64,000 nucleotides of DNA from Solirubrobacter sp963848475. GTDB taxonomy: Bacteria > Actinomycetota > Thermoleophilia > Solirubrobacterales > Solirubrobacteraceae. The notes under the pieces are model-generated. The model was not told where the DNA came from. It saw only the letters and a program-made list of their open reading frames with translations, and did no database searches. The position numbers and the translations under genes were made by a program. Of this stretch, positions 1 through 9,544 are shown in pieces (the first letter of the stretch is position 1; each line of letters opens with the position of its first letter). The DNA is taken from NCBI GenBank assembly GCA_963848475.1, contig CAWKDW010000020.1:496001-560000 (forward strand), given 5' to 3'.

Positions 1-874
1 ATCTGGTTCGTGAACGCCGCGTCGACGGTCTCGGGCTTGAGGATCCGCGCACCGTCCAGCGTGCCGCCGCCGAGCAGCATCCGCTGGAAGCGCAGGTAGT
101 CCCGCGGCGTGGAATACAGGCCGTGGCCGCCGGCCCACCAGTCCGGCTGCTGCGACCAGTCCACGTCGGTCGCCACCCAGCTGCCGTCCTCGGCGTGCAG
201 GTGCACCGGCACCGAGTTCGCGCGCTGCTCCTCGCTCATCAGGAACGTCGTGTGCTCCATGCCCAGCGGGCCGAGGATGTGCTCGCCGAAGTAGTCGTCC
301 AGCGCCTGGCCGCCCGCGGCCTCGACGACCCGGCCCAGCCAGTCCGTGTTGATGCCGTAGTCGAAGCGCGTCCCCGGGTCCGCGATCAGCGGCGCCTTGA
401 AGATGACCTCCTGGCCGGAGAGCACGTTCGGCGTCCCGGTCGCCGCCTCCCAGCGCACGATCTCCTCGCTGAAGAACCAGTACGCGAGCCCGGACGTGTG
501 CGTGATCAGCTGGCGCACCGTGGCCTTGCTGGCCGGCGGGCGCAGGCGCGGTGTGTCGCCGTCGAAGCCGTCGAGGACCTGAAGCTCGCGCGAACTCCGG
601 CCGGTAGGTCTCGACCGGCGCGTCGAGGTCCAGCTTGCCCTGCTCGGCGAGCTGCAGCGCCGCGGTCGTCGCGATCATCTTCGTCATCGAGGCGATCCGG
701 AACATCGTGTCCGGCGTCACCGCGTCGGAGGCGCCAGCCGCCCGCGGGCCGGCAGCTTCCTGCGTAGATCGGACCGTCCTCGTTCGCCGCCATCGCGACG
801 ACGTTCGGTACCGCACCGGACTCCACGGCGTCCTGCAGGACCTGATCGATCCGGTTTCCCGTGATCGTGGACAT
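1..874 (-). CDS. Serine hydrolase, beta-lactamase (class C/EstB) family; partial and frameshifted
   Basis: Reading leftwards from an ATG at 874, the reconstructed protein has the N-terminal half of a penicillin-binding-protein-like serine hydrolase. The SxxK motif appears as SMTK following FRIA, and the YxN-type motif as YGIN near 350-370; the third motif lies beyond the window. Such enzymes are esterases, D-aminopeptidases or beta-lactamases, and the substrate cannot be assigned. Two one-base insertions break the frame, near 763 (GGAAGCT where GGAGCT fits) and near 585 (TTCGCGCGAGC). Joining the frames restores a continuous family match, so sequencing error is more likely than decay. No signal peptide is seen. 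It is divergent from dinB, with two palindromes between them. Confidence 0.75.
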
Positions 875-951
875 GACCGGGTCTCCTCCCCGTCGGTGGG
901 ACTACCTCTCCTGAAGCATTGCGCGTCTGCATTTCTGCGGCGCAACGTATG

Positions 952-969
952 GTTCCGTCCGGACGGAAC
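952..969. promoter_or_regulatory. Perfect 18-bp palindrome between hydrolase and dinB
   Basis: GTTCCGTCCGGACGGAAC is a perfect 18-bp inverted repeat ending 2 bp before the SOS box. Its GTTC/GAAC ends resemble inverted LexA half sites, so it may be an extra LexA-related element or the operator of another regulator serving the divergent pair. The function is inferred from position only. Confidence 0.45.
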
Positions 970-970
970 G

Positions 971-984
971 CGAACATATGTTCG
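971..984 (+). promoter_or_regulatory. LexA-binding SOS box of dinB
   Basis: CGAACATATGTTCG is a perfect 14-bp palindrome matching the Gram-positive/actinobacterial SOS box (CGAAC-N4-GTTCG). It overlaps the first possible ATG (978) of dinB, so a repressor bound here would cover the start of the gene. This indicates DNA-damage-inducible control. Confidence 0.85.
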
Positions 985-2186
985 TGTCAATCCCCGAGGC
1001 GACCATCCTGCACGCGGACCTCGACTCGTTCTTCGCGTCGGTCGAGCAGCGCGACGATCCGCGGCTGCTCGGCAAGCCCGTGATCGTCGGGGCGGGGGTG
1101 GTGCTGGCCGCCAGCTACGAGGCCAAGGCCTTCGGCGTGAAGACCGCGATGCCGGGCGGGAAGGCGCGGCAGCTGTGCCCGCACGCCATCGTCGTCTCGC
1201 CGCGCTTCGAGGCGTACACGAAGGCGTCCAAGGCCGTGTTCACGATCTTCGAGGACACCTCGCCCGAGGTGGAGGGCATGTCGATCGACGAGGCGTTCCT
1301 CAACGTCCGCGGGATGCGGCGGATCGCCGGCGCGCCGGCCGAGATCGCCGCGCGGTTGCGGGAGCGGGTGCGCGACGAGGTCGGGCTGGCGATCACCGTC
1401 GGGGTCGCGCGGACGAAGTTCCTGGCCAAGGTGGCGAGCGCCGTCGCCAAGCCGGATGGTCTGCTGGTGGTGGAGCCCGCGGGCGAGCTGGACTTCCTGC
1501 ATCCGCTGCCGGTCGAGCGCCTGTGGGGGGTCGGGGTCAAGACCGCCGACAAGCTGCACGCACGTGGCATCAACACGGTGGGCGAGGTGGCCGCGCTCTC
1601 GGAGCTCGCGCTGGTGGGCATGCTCGGGAAGGGCTCGGGACGGCACCTGCACGCGCTCGCGCACAATCGCGATCCGCGGCCGGTCGTCGTCGGGCGCCGG
1701 CGGCGCTCGATCGGTGGACAGCGGGCGATCGGCCGGCGCGGTCAGCCGAAGGCGCCCGAGTTCCTCGACGAGGTCCTCGTCGGCCTGATCGACCGGATCA
1801 CCCGGCGGTTGCGGGCCGCCCGGCGCGCGGCGCGGACGGTGATCCTGCGATTGCGCTTGGATGACTTCACGCGCGTCACCCGCTCGCTGACGCTCGGGCA
1901 GGCGACCGCCGAGTCACGTGCGCTGCTCGGCGCCGCGCGCGAACTGCTCCACGCGGCGACGGGGCTGATCCGGGCACGCGGCTGCACGCTGGTCGGCCTG
2001 TCGCTGACGAACCTCGAGGACATCGACGCCGTGCAGCTCGCGCTCCCGGTCGACCGCGTGCGCACCTTGGCGCTCGACACCGCCGTCGACGAGGTCCGCG
2101 AGCGGTTCGGCTCGAAGGCGATCACGCGTGGCGTCCTGCTCGGGCGTGACTCCGGGATCGAGATGCCGTTGCTCCCGAACGATTGA
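978..2186 (+). CDS. dinB: DNA polymerase IV (Y-family translesion polymerase)
   Basis: A 402-residue Y-family polymerase of typical length. The N-terminus ILHADLDSFFASVEQ carries the first metal-binding aspartate and the steric-gate Phe-Phe region. GMSIDEAFLNV holds the catalytic Asp-Glu pair, and a little-finger domain fills residues 240-350. The enzyme copies damaged DNA with low fidelity. The ATG at 978 lies inside the SOS box, so a GTG at 984 in the same frame, or a leaderless transcript, may be the true start. No Shine-Dalgarno sequence is visible. The C-terminus ends near LLPND without a clear beta-clamp motif. It is monocistronic and followed 40 bp later by a VOC gene. Confidence 0.95.
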   Translation: MFVSIPEATILHADLDSFFASVEQRDDPRLLGKPVIVGAGVVLAASYEAKAFGVKTAMPGGKARQLCPHAIVVSPRFEAYTKASKAVFTIFEDTSPEVEGMSIDEAFLNVRGMRRIAGAPAEIAARLRERVRDEVGLAITVGVARTKFLAKVASAVAKPDGLLVVEPAGELDFLHPLPVERLWGVGVKTADKLHARGINTVGEVAALSELALVGMLGKGSGRHLHALAHNRDPRPVVVGRRRRSIGGQRAIGRRGQPKAPEFLDEVLVGLIDRITRRLRAARRAARTVILRLRLDDFTRVTRSLTLGQATAESRALLGAARELLHAATGLIRARGCTLVGLSLTNLEDIDAVQLALPVDRVRTLALDTAVDEVRERFGSKAITRGVLLGRDSGIEMPLLPND

Positions 2187-2226
2187 GGACTGATCCTGGC
2201 CGCAATCGCTCCTACCGTCCAGGCCC

Positions 2227-3075
2227 ATGACGCCCAGAGAGACCTATCCCCCTGGAGTGACCTGCTTCATCGACACCGAGCGCACGGACGTCGACGCCGC
2301 AGCGGCCTTCTATGGCGGCCTGCTCGGTTGGACGTTCGAGGACCGGCTGCCGCCCGAAGCGCCCGCGCGCTTCGTGATGGCCAAGCTCGACGGCCTCGCC
2401 GTCGCCGGCCTCGCCTCGGCGCCGTCCGAGGACGCCGCGCCCGCCTGGAACACGTACGTCAGCGTCGAGAACGTGGACGCGATCGTGCCGCGCGTGACCG
2501 GCGCGGGCGGGACCGTGCTCGCCGGGCCGGTGGACGTCGGCGAGGCCGGGCGGACGGCCGTCTTCGCCGATCCGGAGGGTGCCGCGTTCCGCGTCTGGCA
2601 GCCCGGGCGCACGCACGGTGCACAGGTCGTCAACGCCCCCGGGGCATGGAATTGGAGCGATCTCGAGACGCGTGACATCGCGGCCGCGAAGGCCTTCTAC
2701 ACCGCGGTCTTCGGCTGGGAGTACGCCGAGGTCGATCTCGGCCAAGGCCCGTCGGCGATGATCCGCGTGCCGGGGTACGGCGACCACCTGGAGTCCCTGA
2801 CCCCCGGTACCCTCGCCAGCCACAAGGAGCTGGGCGCGCCGGACGGCTTCTCGGACGCGATCGGGTGGATGCAGGCCCCCGGCAACCCGAACGGCGCGCC
2901 TCGCTGGGCGGTCACGTTCGCGGTCGCCGACACCGACGAGAGCGCCCGCCGCGTCGCGGAGCTCGGCGGCACGGTGCTCGTCAAGCCCTTCGACGTCCCC
3001 TACGTGCGGATGGCCGCGGTGCGCGACCCGGACGGCGTGACGTTCGCGATCGGCCAGTTCAAGCCGCCGGCCTGA
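2227..3075 (+). CDS. VOC (glyoxalase/bleomycin resistance) family protein, two-domain
   Basis: A 282-residue protein made of two vicinal-oxygen-chelate modules, roughly residues 10-125 and 140-280. Each has the beta-alpha-beta-beta-beta pattern and a typical DPEGA or DPDGV turn near its end (FADPEGAAFRVWQ; VRDPDGVTFAIGQF). The layout matches the actinobacterial CFP-30B/hydroxylase-like VOC group. The FYGGLLGWTFE and FYTAVFGWEY segments are characteristic. Metal ligands and substrate cannot be fixed from sequence alone. The ATG at 2227 follows a short spacer after dinB; whether both are co-transcribed is unknown. Confidence 0.85.
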   Translation: MTPRETYPPGVTCFIDTERTDVDAAAAFYGGLLGWTFEDRLPPEAPARFVMAKLDGLAVAGLASAPSEDAAPAWNTYVSVENVDAIVPRVTGAGGTVLAGPVDVGEAGRTAVFADPEGAAFRVWQPGRTHGAQVVNAPGAWNWSDLETRDIAAAKAFYTAVFGWEYAEVDLGQGPSAMIRVPGYGDHLESLTPGTLASHKELGAPDGFSDAIGWMQAPGNPNGAPRWAVTFAVADTDESARRVAELGGTVLVKPFDVPYVRMAAVRDPDGVTFAIGQFKPPA

Positions 3076-3209
3076 CCCGGCCGCACCGGCACCACGATCG
3101 CGGCTGATCGGGACGCGAAACGCGGGAGGTGTGCTCCGCGAGGTTCGCTCTCCGGACCCACACAATCACACCCCCTCGGGGCGTCGCGCGCCGCGGGTCG
3201 CCGCTGGTT

Positions 3210-3260
3210 CGCGGGCGCCGCTGGTTGGCGGGCGCCGCTGGTTGGCGGGCGCCGCTGGTC
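3210..3260. repeat. Three 17-bp tandem repeats in GC-rich intergenic DNA
   Basis: The unit GGCGGGCGCCGCTGGTT occurs three times in a row with single substitutions (3210-3226, 3227-3243, 3244-3260). It sits in a non-coding stretch (3076-3356) between two convergent genes. The rest of that stretch is degenerate GCGCCGCGGGTCG-type sequence. Open frames through it have no protein-like composition. It may fold into strong hairpins and end transcription from both sides. Confidence 0.7.
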
Positions 3261-3356
3261 GTCGCGGGTCGCCGGGCGCCGCGGGTCGGGTCGCCGGCGC
3301 CGTGGCGCGCGGCTGCGGAGGCGCCGCGGGTCGCGCGACGCCGGGCGGCGCCAGGC

Positions 3357-5050
3357 TCAGCGGCGGGGGCGGGCGGTGTAGCGCTTGCCCTTGCGCACGA
3401 TCACGTTCTTGCGTTTGACCTTGTCGCGGACGAGCACACTGCCCGACGTGACCCGGACCAGCGTTCCCGCGCAGGAGTCCTGGACGAGCCACTTGGTGCC
3501 GCGGATCGTCGCGGCGCCGTACTGGCCGCGCGTGCGGAACTTGCCCTTGCCAGCGCCCCAGAGTTTGCGCGACTTGCGCTTGGTCGCCGCCGCGCGGGCC
3601 GAGTGCTTCTTCTTGCACGACGCGAGCGGCTCGTTGAGCTTGAACTCGGTCACCGCGGCACGCTGGCCGACCTGAAACCAGCCGCCATAGAGCTGTACCT
3701 TCGCGGCCGCCGCGGTGCGCGAGGGCACCGAAGCGAGTTCGATCCTGCCCTTCTTGACGTCGATCGTCGCGCCGAGCGGGATGTCGTCGATCGAGCCGAT
3801 GTCGGTGAAGGTACGAGAGCCCTTCAGCCTCACCCGGACCTTGCCCCTGATCCGCTTGACCACCACGGTCTTGTGGAACTGCGGGACCGGGTCAGCGGCC
3901 ACGGGTGCCGGGGCCGGGGTGGCGACCGGCGGCGCGACCGGCGGCGCGACAGCGACGCGACGGGAGCGCCCGGACCCAGCGCGGACGCGCGGATCTGGGC
4001 GGTGCCGGCGGAACGGCTCTCCCAGACGGCAACGCCGACGTGGTCGGGCGCCGCGGCGACCCGCGGCTGGGCCTCGAGGTCGTCGTTCTGGAGGGCGAGC
4101 GTGCCCGACGACCAGGCGACGCCGTTGTCCGATACCGCGTGGACGAGGTGGAAGCCATCGGCCTCGATGCTCGACCAGACCGCGTGCAGGCGGCCGCCGG
4201 AGTCCAGGGTGAGGTGCGACTGCGCGTCCTCGCCGCGCGCCGCCACGGCGACGCCGCCCGGGAACGTGGTCCCATCCCAGCGGCGCACGACGAGGCCACC
4301 GGTCTCGGTGCCGTGCAGCAGGAAGAGACCCGCCGCGCCGCCGGCGAGGTGCGGGTAGTCGGCGTAGCCGATGCCGACGGGCGCGGCCCAACTGGCGGCG
4401 TCGTTGAGCGAGCCCGAGCCGCTGTAGAGGCGGAACGCGGCGTCGGAGGCACCGGACGCGAAGATCGCGAGTGGCCTGCCGTTCGGCAGCAGCGCGACCG
4501 TTCCGTTGTAGGGCCGGTCAGTGCTCAGCAGCGCACGGGCCGTTCCCGCGCTGCCGCCTCCGAGCGGGACGTTCTGGAAGACGCCGCCCTCGGAGAACGC
4601 GTTCGTCACGACCGAGAGCGCGGCGTTGGGGCCCAGCACCGCCTCATCGAACGGTGCGTAGCCGACCACGGTGCCCGTATCGAACGTGTCGCCCCCGTTG
4701 GTCGAGGTGTAGAGGAACACCTGGTTGAACTCGCTGCCGGTCGCGCCGTAGCGGTACTGGACGACCGAGACCCGCGCACCTGCGACGACCACGAACGGCC
4801 GCGACAGCGAGTTGCCCGTCGTCGCGAGCACGGCTTGGCCCGCGCACGCCGTCGCACCGCGAGCGAGTCTGCAGAAGCGCAGCGAGTTGTTGTTGGGCTC
4901 GACGCCGTACCACGCGACGTACGCGGTCCCGGCGTCATCGACGGCGATGGCCGGCTTGTGTCCCTGGCCGATCACGAACGGCGCCGCGCCTGCGGACGCC
5001 GGCACGAACAGCGCGGCGGTCAATAGCGCGAACAGAAAAGCGGTGCGCAT
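3357..5050 (-). CDS. Secreted beta-propeller-like protein with C-terminal FecR-like domain (frameshifted)
   Basis: The start is the ATG at 5050, preceded by a GAGGG ribosome site and followed by a Sec signal peptide (MRTAFLFALLTAALFVPASAGA). Residues about 25-330 form repeated segments like sialidase/BNR-type propellers (TSTNGGDTFDTG, AVSDNGVAWSSG). After a Pro-Ala-Val linker comes a basic domain (KVRVRLKGSRTFTDIG ... ATIRGTKWLVQDSC ... VIVRKGKRYTAR) with FecR-like spacing. A one-base insertion near 3950, inside the linker, splits it; the two frames join cleanly. The function is unknown; it is probably exported. It lies 44 bp downstream of the ammonia-lyase gene on the same strand. Confidence 0.7.
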
Positions 5051-5094
5051 GGGGCGACCCTCGCAGAGGAGGGCCGCCCTGCGCAACCCCTCCG

Positions 5095-6690
5095 CTACAC
5101 CAGGGTCTGCGACAACTCGCCGGAGCGAATGAGCTCGACGACGGCGTCGATGTCGCGATCCATGCGCCGGTCACCATCGAGGAACGCGACGCGCGCGCGG
5201 ACCAATGCGTGCGCTTCGCGGGCCTTCGGGCTCGCCTTCTCGATCCCGCGCAGGTCAAGCGCCTGCGCGATCGCGATCAGGTGGATTGCGGCGATGTGCT
5301 GCAGGATCTCCACGATCGTGCGCGCGTCGCGCGCCGCGATCGTCCCCATGGAGACCTTGTCCTGGTTGTGGGCCTCGGTCGAGCGCGAGTGAATGCTCGC
5401 CGGGTTGCACAGCTTCAACGCTTCGGCGGTAAGGGCCGAGCATGAGAGCTGCATCCCCTTGAAGCCGTGATGCAGCCCGGCTTCGGGATCTGTGGGATCG
5501 AAGTACGGGATCAAGTTGGGCGTCAGGCCCGCGTTGAACTTCTCGTCGACGATCAGTTCGAGCTGGCGGTCGAAGAGATCACACATGTTGGCCAGAGCGA
5601 TCTTCATCGAGTCCATGGCCTGCGTGATGTGACTGCCGTAGAAGTTGCCGCCGCTCTGGACGCGACCGGCGCCGGTGTCGAAGAGCGGGTTGTCGTCGGA
5701 CGAGTTGATCTCGATCGCGACCCACTTCTCGACCCACTCGAGCGTGTCGCGCAGCGCGCCCGTGATGTGCGGCGCGCAGCGGATCGAGTACTTGTCCTGC
5801 ACCGAGCGCGTGAGCTCGCGGAAGCCGACGCCTTCGAGCGGGACGATGTCCTCGGCATCGTGCGTGAGCTCGGAGCCCGCGATCAGCATCCGCACGTTCG
5901 CGGCGCTCTCGATGATCCCCGGGTGCGGCTTGGCGTCGAAGAGGAAGGCGTTGAAGTGCCCGGCGTTGCCCATCAGCGCCTGCGACGCCATCGACGTGCA
6001 GAGGTCGGCGACGAAGGCCAGCTCGCGGGCGTCGTGCACGGCGAGCGTGGCGAAGCCGCTCATGAACGACGTGCCGTTGGTCATCGCGAGGCCTTCCTTG
6101 GCCTCCAGGAGCAACGGCTCAAGCCCGAGCTCGGCCAGCACCTCGGCCGCCTCGCGGACCTCGCCCTCGTAGAGCACCTCGGTCTCACCGGCGAGCGCGC
6201 GGCCGACGTAGGACAGCGGGATCAGGTCACCGCTCGCGCCACAGGACCCGCGCTCGGGAATCAGCGGCAGGATGTCGTGGTTGAGCAGCGTCAGCAGGCG
6301 CTCGATCAGCTCCAGCCGCACGCCCGAGTTGCCCTTGGCGAGGCAGTTGGCGCGGAAGAGCATCGTCGCGCGGGTGACCTCGGGGGATGCGATCTGCCCG
6401 GTACCGGCGCCGAGGAAGCGGAGCATGTTCTGCTGCAGACGCGCGGCCTTATCGGGCGCGATCTGACGGTGCGCGCTGTCGCCGAACCCGGTCGTGACGC
6501 CGTAGATCGGGATCTCGCGGGCGATCAGGTCCTGCTTGAGCGCGCGCGTCGCCTCGACGCGGCGCTCGGCCTCGGCGGAGAGCACCGCACGGCCGCCGCG
6601 GCGAGCGAACCTGACCGCGTCGGCGATGGTGAGTGATCGACCGTCGAGGTCCACGTGCACGCCGGTCGGCTGTTGGAGCAGATCCGTCAT
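5095..6690 (-). CDS. Aromatic amino acid ammonia-lyase (HAL/PAL/TAL family), phenylalanine-type selectivity
   Basis: A 531-residue protein of the MIO-cofactor family. The Ala-Ser-Gly triad that cyclises to MIO is at residues 152-154 within GSCGASGDLIPLSY. The catalytic tyrosine is in IYGVTTGFG (Tyr63). Automatic labels may call it histidine ammonia-lyase (hutH). However, the selectivity switch reads LQQNMLRFLGAG, with Phe92-Leu93 where HAL has Ser-His and TAL has His-Leu. Phe-Leu is the PAL signature, so phenylalanine (to cinnamate, or beta-phenylalanine if an aminomutase) is the likelier substrate. The start at 6690 has no clear ribosome site; a TATAGT -10 lies 17 bp upstream, suggesting a very short leader. 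No other hut gene is nearby. Confidence 0.85.
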   Translation of the reverse strand: MTDLLQQPTGVHVDLDGRSLTIADAVRFARRGGRAVLSAEAERRVEATRALKQDLIAREIPIYGVTTGFGDSAHRQIAPDKAARLQQNMLRFLGAGTGQIASPEVTRATMLFRANCLAKGNSGVRLELIERLLTLLNHDILPLIPERGSCGASGDLIPLSYVGRALAGETEVLYEGEVREAAEVLAELGLEPLLLEAKEGLAMTNGTSFMSGFATLAVHDARELAFVADLCTSMASQALMGNAGHFNAFLFDAKPHPGIIESAANVRMLIAGSELTHDAEDIVPLEGVGFRELTRSVQDKYSIRCAPHITGALRDTLEWVEKWVAIEINSSDDNPLFDTGAGRVQSGGNFYGSHITQAMDSMKIALANMCDLFDRQLELIVDEKFNAGLTPNLIPYFDPTDPEAGLHHGFKGMQLSCSALTAEALKLCNPASIHSRSTEAHNQDKVSMGTIAARDARTIVEILQHIAAIHLIAIAQALDLRGIEKASPKAREAHALVRARVAFLDGDRRMDRDIDAVVELIRSGELSQTLV

Positions 6691-6706
6691 GTGACGAAGG
6701 TAGTCA

Positions 6707-6712
6707 ACTATA
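6707..6712 (-). promoter_or_regulatory. Candidate -10 element for the ammonia-lyase gene
   Basis: On the minus strand the AT-rich gap 6691-6795 contains TATAGT 17 bp before the ATG at 6690, a plausible -10 box. No convincing -35 is seen at 16-18 bp spacing. The rest of the gap holds nothing recognisable. Confidence 0.35.
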
Positions 6713-6795
6713 CGAACCTTGCAACAAATTTGGGACTTCTGCCCTGTTTTGTCCAGGCGCAACCGATTGGCGCTGAGCAACTTGACCAGTGTTGG

Positions 6796-7914
6796 CTACG
6801 TCTCGTGCCACTCGCCGGTCGCCAGGCAGCGCTCGAGCGTCGCCGTGTGCGCGGCGAGTTCGAGACCTTGCTCGCGAACCCAGGCGTCGTCGTAGTACGT
6901 CTCGCGATAGCGCTCGCCGTGGTCGCAGATCAGCGTCACGATGCTGCCGCGCTCGCCACCGGCGCGCAGCTCGGCCGCGAGCGACAGCGCGCCCCACAGG
7001 TTGGTGCCCGTCGACGCGCCGACGTTGCGGCCGGTGACCGCGCGGGCGAAGCGCATCGCGGCGATCGAGGCGGCATCGGGGACGGCGAGCATCCGGTCGA
7101 TCACGCCCGGCACGAACGACCGTTCCACGCGCGTGCGGCCGATCCCCTCGATCCGCGAAGAGCGCCCGGTCGTGTGCGACGGGTCGCCGCCCGCCCAGCC
7201 GTCGAAGAAGGCCGAGTTCTCCGGATCGACCACGCACAGCCGCGTCGGATAGCGGCGATAACGGACGTAGCGTCCGATCGTCGCGCTCGTGCCGCCCGTC
7301 CCGGCCCCGACGACGATCCAGGCCGGCAGCGGGTGTGGCTCGGCGCGCATCTGGGCGAAGATCGACTCCGCGATGTTGTTGTTCCCGCGCCAGTCGGTCG
7401 CCCGCTCGGCGTAGGTGAACTGATCCATGAAATGACCGCCGGTCGCCTCGGCGACCCGCCCGGCCTCCGCATAGATCTCGGAGGCGTCGTCGACCAGGTG
7501 GCACCGCCCGCCCTGGAACTCGATCAGGGCGATCTTGCTCGGGCTCGTCGCGGCGGGCATGACCGCGACGAACGGCAGGCCGAGCAGGCGCGCGAAATAC
7601 GCCTCCGAGACGGCGGTCGAACCGCTGGAGGCCTCGACGATCGTCGTGTCGGGACCGATCCAGCCGTTGCACAGCCCGTAGAGGAACAACGACCGAGCGA
7701 GCCGGTGCTTGAGCGAGCCGGTGGGATGGACCGACTCGTCCTTGAGGTACAGGTCGACGCCCCACGCCGGCGGCAGCGGGAAGACGTGCAGGTGGGTGTC
7801 GGCAGAGCGGTTGGCGTCGGCGTCGACGCGCCGGATGGCTTCGTCGACCCAGCCTCGCCCGGGGTCGGAACTGCGGTCTACGAATCGTGAAGGCAGGCGG
7901 CCAAGCCTAGTCAT
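6796..7914 (-). CDS. cds1: PLP-dependent L-cysteine desulfhydrase, Cds1-like
   Basis: A 372-residue fold-type II PLP enzyme close in pattern to Mycobacterium tuberculosis Cds1. Key segments are KDESVHPTGSLKHRLARSLF (lysine of the PLP Schiff base in SLKHR), VEASSGSTAVSEAYFA (phosphate-binding loop), RATDWRGNNNIAES and VVGAGTGGTSATIGRY. Cds1 breaks cysteine into pyruvate, ammonia and hydrogen sulfide, feeding sulfide-dependent respiration and redox balance. The N-terminal KDESVHPTGS form separates it from CysK/CysM synthases. The ATG at 7914 is taken as start. It is divergent from the subtilase gene with a 95-bp shared promoter region. Confidence 0.85.
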   Translation of the reverse strand: MTRLGRLPSRFVDRSSDPGRGWVDEAIRRVDADANRSADTHLHVFPLPPAWGVDLYLKDESVHPTGSLKHRLARSLFLYGLCNGWIGPDTTIVEASSGSTAVSEAYFARLLGLPFVAVMPAATSPSKIALIEFQGGRCHLVDDASEIYAEAGRVAEATGGHFMDQFTYAERATDWRGNNNIAESIFAQMRAEPHPLPAWIVVGAGTGGTSATIGRYVRYRRYPTRLCVVDPENSAFFDGWAGGDPSHTTGRSSRIEGIGRTRVERSFVPGVIDRMLAVPDAASIAAMRFARAVTGRNVGASTGTNLWGALSLAAELRAGGERGSIVTLICDHGERYRETYYDDAWVREQGLELAAHTATLERCLATGEWHET

Positions 7915-8009
7915 TTAAACGTCCTTTTGTGCGCTTCGGCACGACCGGTACATTGGCGACGGCAGATGGGCGAACCCTGCCGGGAGGCCGGGGTCGAAGG
8001 GAGGCAAAG

Positions 8010-9519
8010 GTGCTGCAAACACGCACATGCGTGGGTATCGCGCTGCTCGCCGGAGCGCTCGTGGCGACGCCGTCGGGCGCGGCTGCGCAGACGATCGAGG
8101 GCCAGTACATCGTGGTCCTCAAGGACCACTCCACCGCGGCGGGCGCGGATCGCGCACAACGGAAGGTCCGGGTGCGCGGCGGGAAGGTCCAGCGCGAGTA
8201 CGGGAGGGTGATCAAGGGCTTCTCGGCGAAGCTGACGCCGACGGCGCTCGCGGAGGTCAGCGCCGACCCTGCGGTGGACTTCGTCGAGCCCGACCGCGTG
8301 GTCACGCTCAGCGACACCCAGGCCAACGCCACCTGGGGGCTGGATCGCATCGACCAGCGCGGGCTGCCGCTCAACGGCACGTACAACTTCAGCGCCACGG
8401 GCCGGGGCGTGACCGCCTACATCATCGACACCGGCCTGCGGCTGACGCATTCGCAGTTCAGCGGCCGCACCCGCTCCGGCTATGACGCCGTCGACGGCGG
8501 CAGCGCCGACGACTGCAACGGGCACGGCACGCACGTCGCCGGCACCGTCGGCGGCTCGACCTACGGTGTGGCCAAGGAAGTCTCGCTCGTCGCCGTGCGC
8601 GTGCTCAACTGCAGCGGCTCCGGTACGACGTCGGGGGTGATCGCCGGGATCAACTGGGCCACGACGGACCACGTCAGCGGGCCGGCGGTTGCGAACATGA
8701 GCCTCGGCGGCGGGGTCTCGTCGGCGCTCGACCAGGCCGTTGCGGCGTCGATCGCCGACGGCATCACGTACGGCGTCGCGGCCGGCAACGAGAACGCGAA
8801 CGCGTGCAACTCGTCGCCCTCGCGCGTCGCGGCGGCGATCACGGTCGGGTCGACGACGTCGACCGATGCGCGCTCCTCGTTCTCGAACTACGGCAGCTGC
8901 GTCGACGTGTTCGCACCCGGCTCGAGCATCACGTCGTCGTGGTACTCGTCCGACACGGCGACGAACACGATCAGCGGCACGTCGATGGCGACGCCGCACG
9001 TGGTCGGGGCCGCCGCGCTGATCCTGCAGGGCAGCCCGACGGCGAGCCCGGCGGTCGTCGCGAGCACGATCGCCGCCAACGCGACCGCCGGCGTGGTGAC
9101 GGGCCCCGGCAGCGGCTCACCCAACCGGCTGCTGTACACGGCGCCGGGCGTCACGACGACGCCGACGCCGACCCCGACGCCAACGCCGACCCCCACCCCG
9201 ACCACGGTCCCGTCGTGCGGCACGATCAAGACCGGCACGCTGGGCGGCACCGGCGCGGAGCAGTTCCAGCCCGACAACAGCTACTACCAGTCGACCGTCA
9301 GCGGCCAGCACAAGGGCTGCCTCGACCGGGCCGTCAGGCGTGGACTTCGACCTCTACCTGCAGAAGTGGAACGGCTTCTCGTGGTCGCCGGTCGCGAGCG
9401 GGATCGGGTCGACGGCCGCGGAGACCGTCACGTACAACGGCACCGCGGGCTACTACCGCTGGCGCATCCTCTCCTACCGCGGTTCCGGCACCTACACGCT
9501 CGGGTTCTCGAGGCCGTAG
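8010..9519 (+). CDS. Secreted S8 serine protease (subtilase, proteinase K-like) (frameshifted near C-terminus)
   Basis: The GTG at 8010 follows GGGAGG and opens a signal peptide (VLQTRTCVGIALLAGALVATPSGAAAQ). An I9-type propeptide (YIVVLKDHS ... VDFVEPD) precedes the catalytic domain. The triad is Asp140 (IIDTG), His175 (GHGTHVAG) and Ser325 (GTSMATPHVVG), numbered from the GTG. A Thr-Pro linker and a C-terminal bacterial pre-peptidase-like beta domain (VDFDLYLQKWNGF ... YYRWRILSYRGSGTY) follow. One extra base in the GGGCC at 9328-9332 breaks the frame before this last domain; reading through gives a natural stop at 9517. It is likely an extracellular scavenging protease. Confidence 0.9.
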
Positions 9520-9544
9520 CGGCGAACCTGGTACCAACGGGGGA

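Noticed and set aside
635..1864. 409-codon frame overlapping dinB and the hydrolase
   Set aside because: It is an out-of-frame shadow of dinB with low-complexity Arg/Gly content.
3129..4358. Long plus-strand open frame opposite the FecR-like gene
   Set aside because: Arg/Ala/Pro-rich composition typical of antisense frames in high-GC DNA; the minus strand gives a signal peptide and a recognisable domain.
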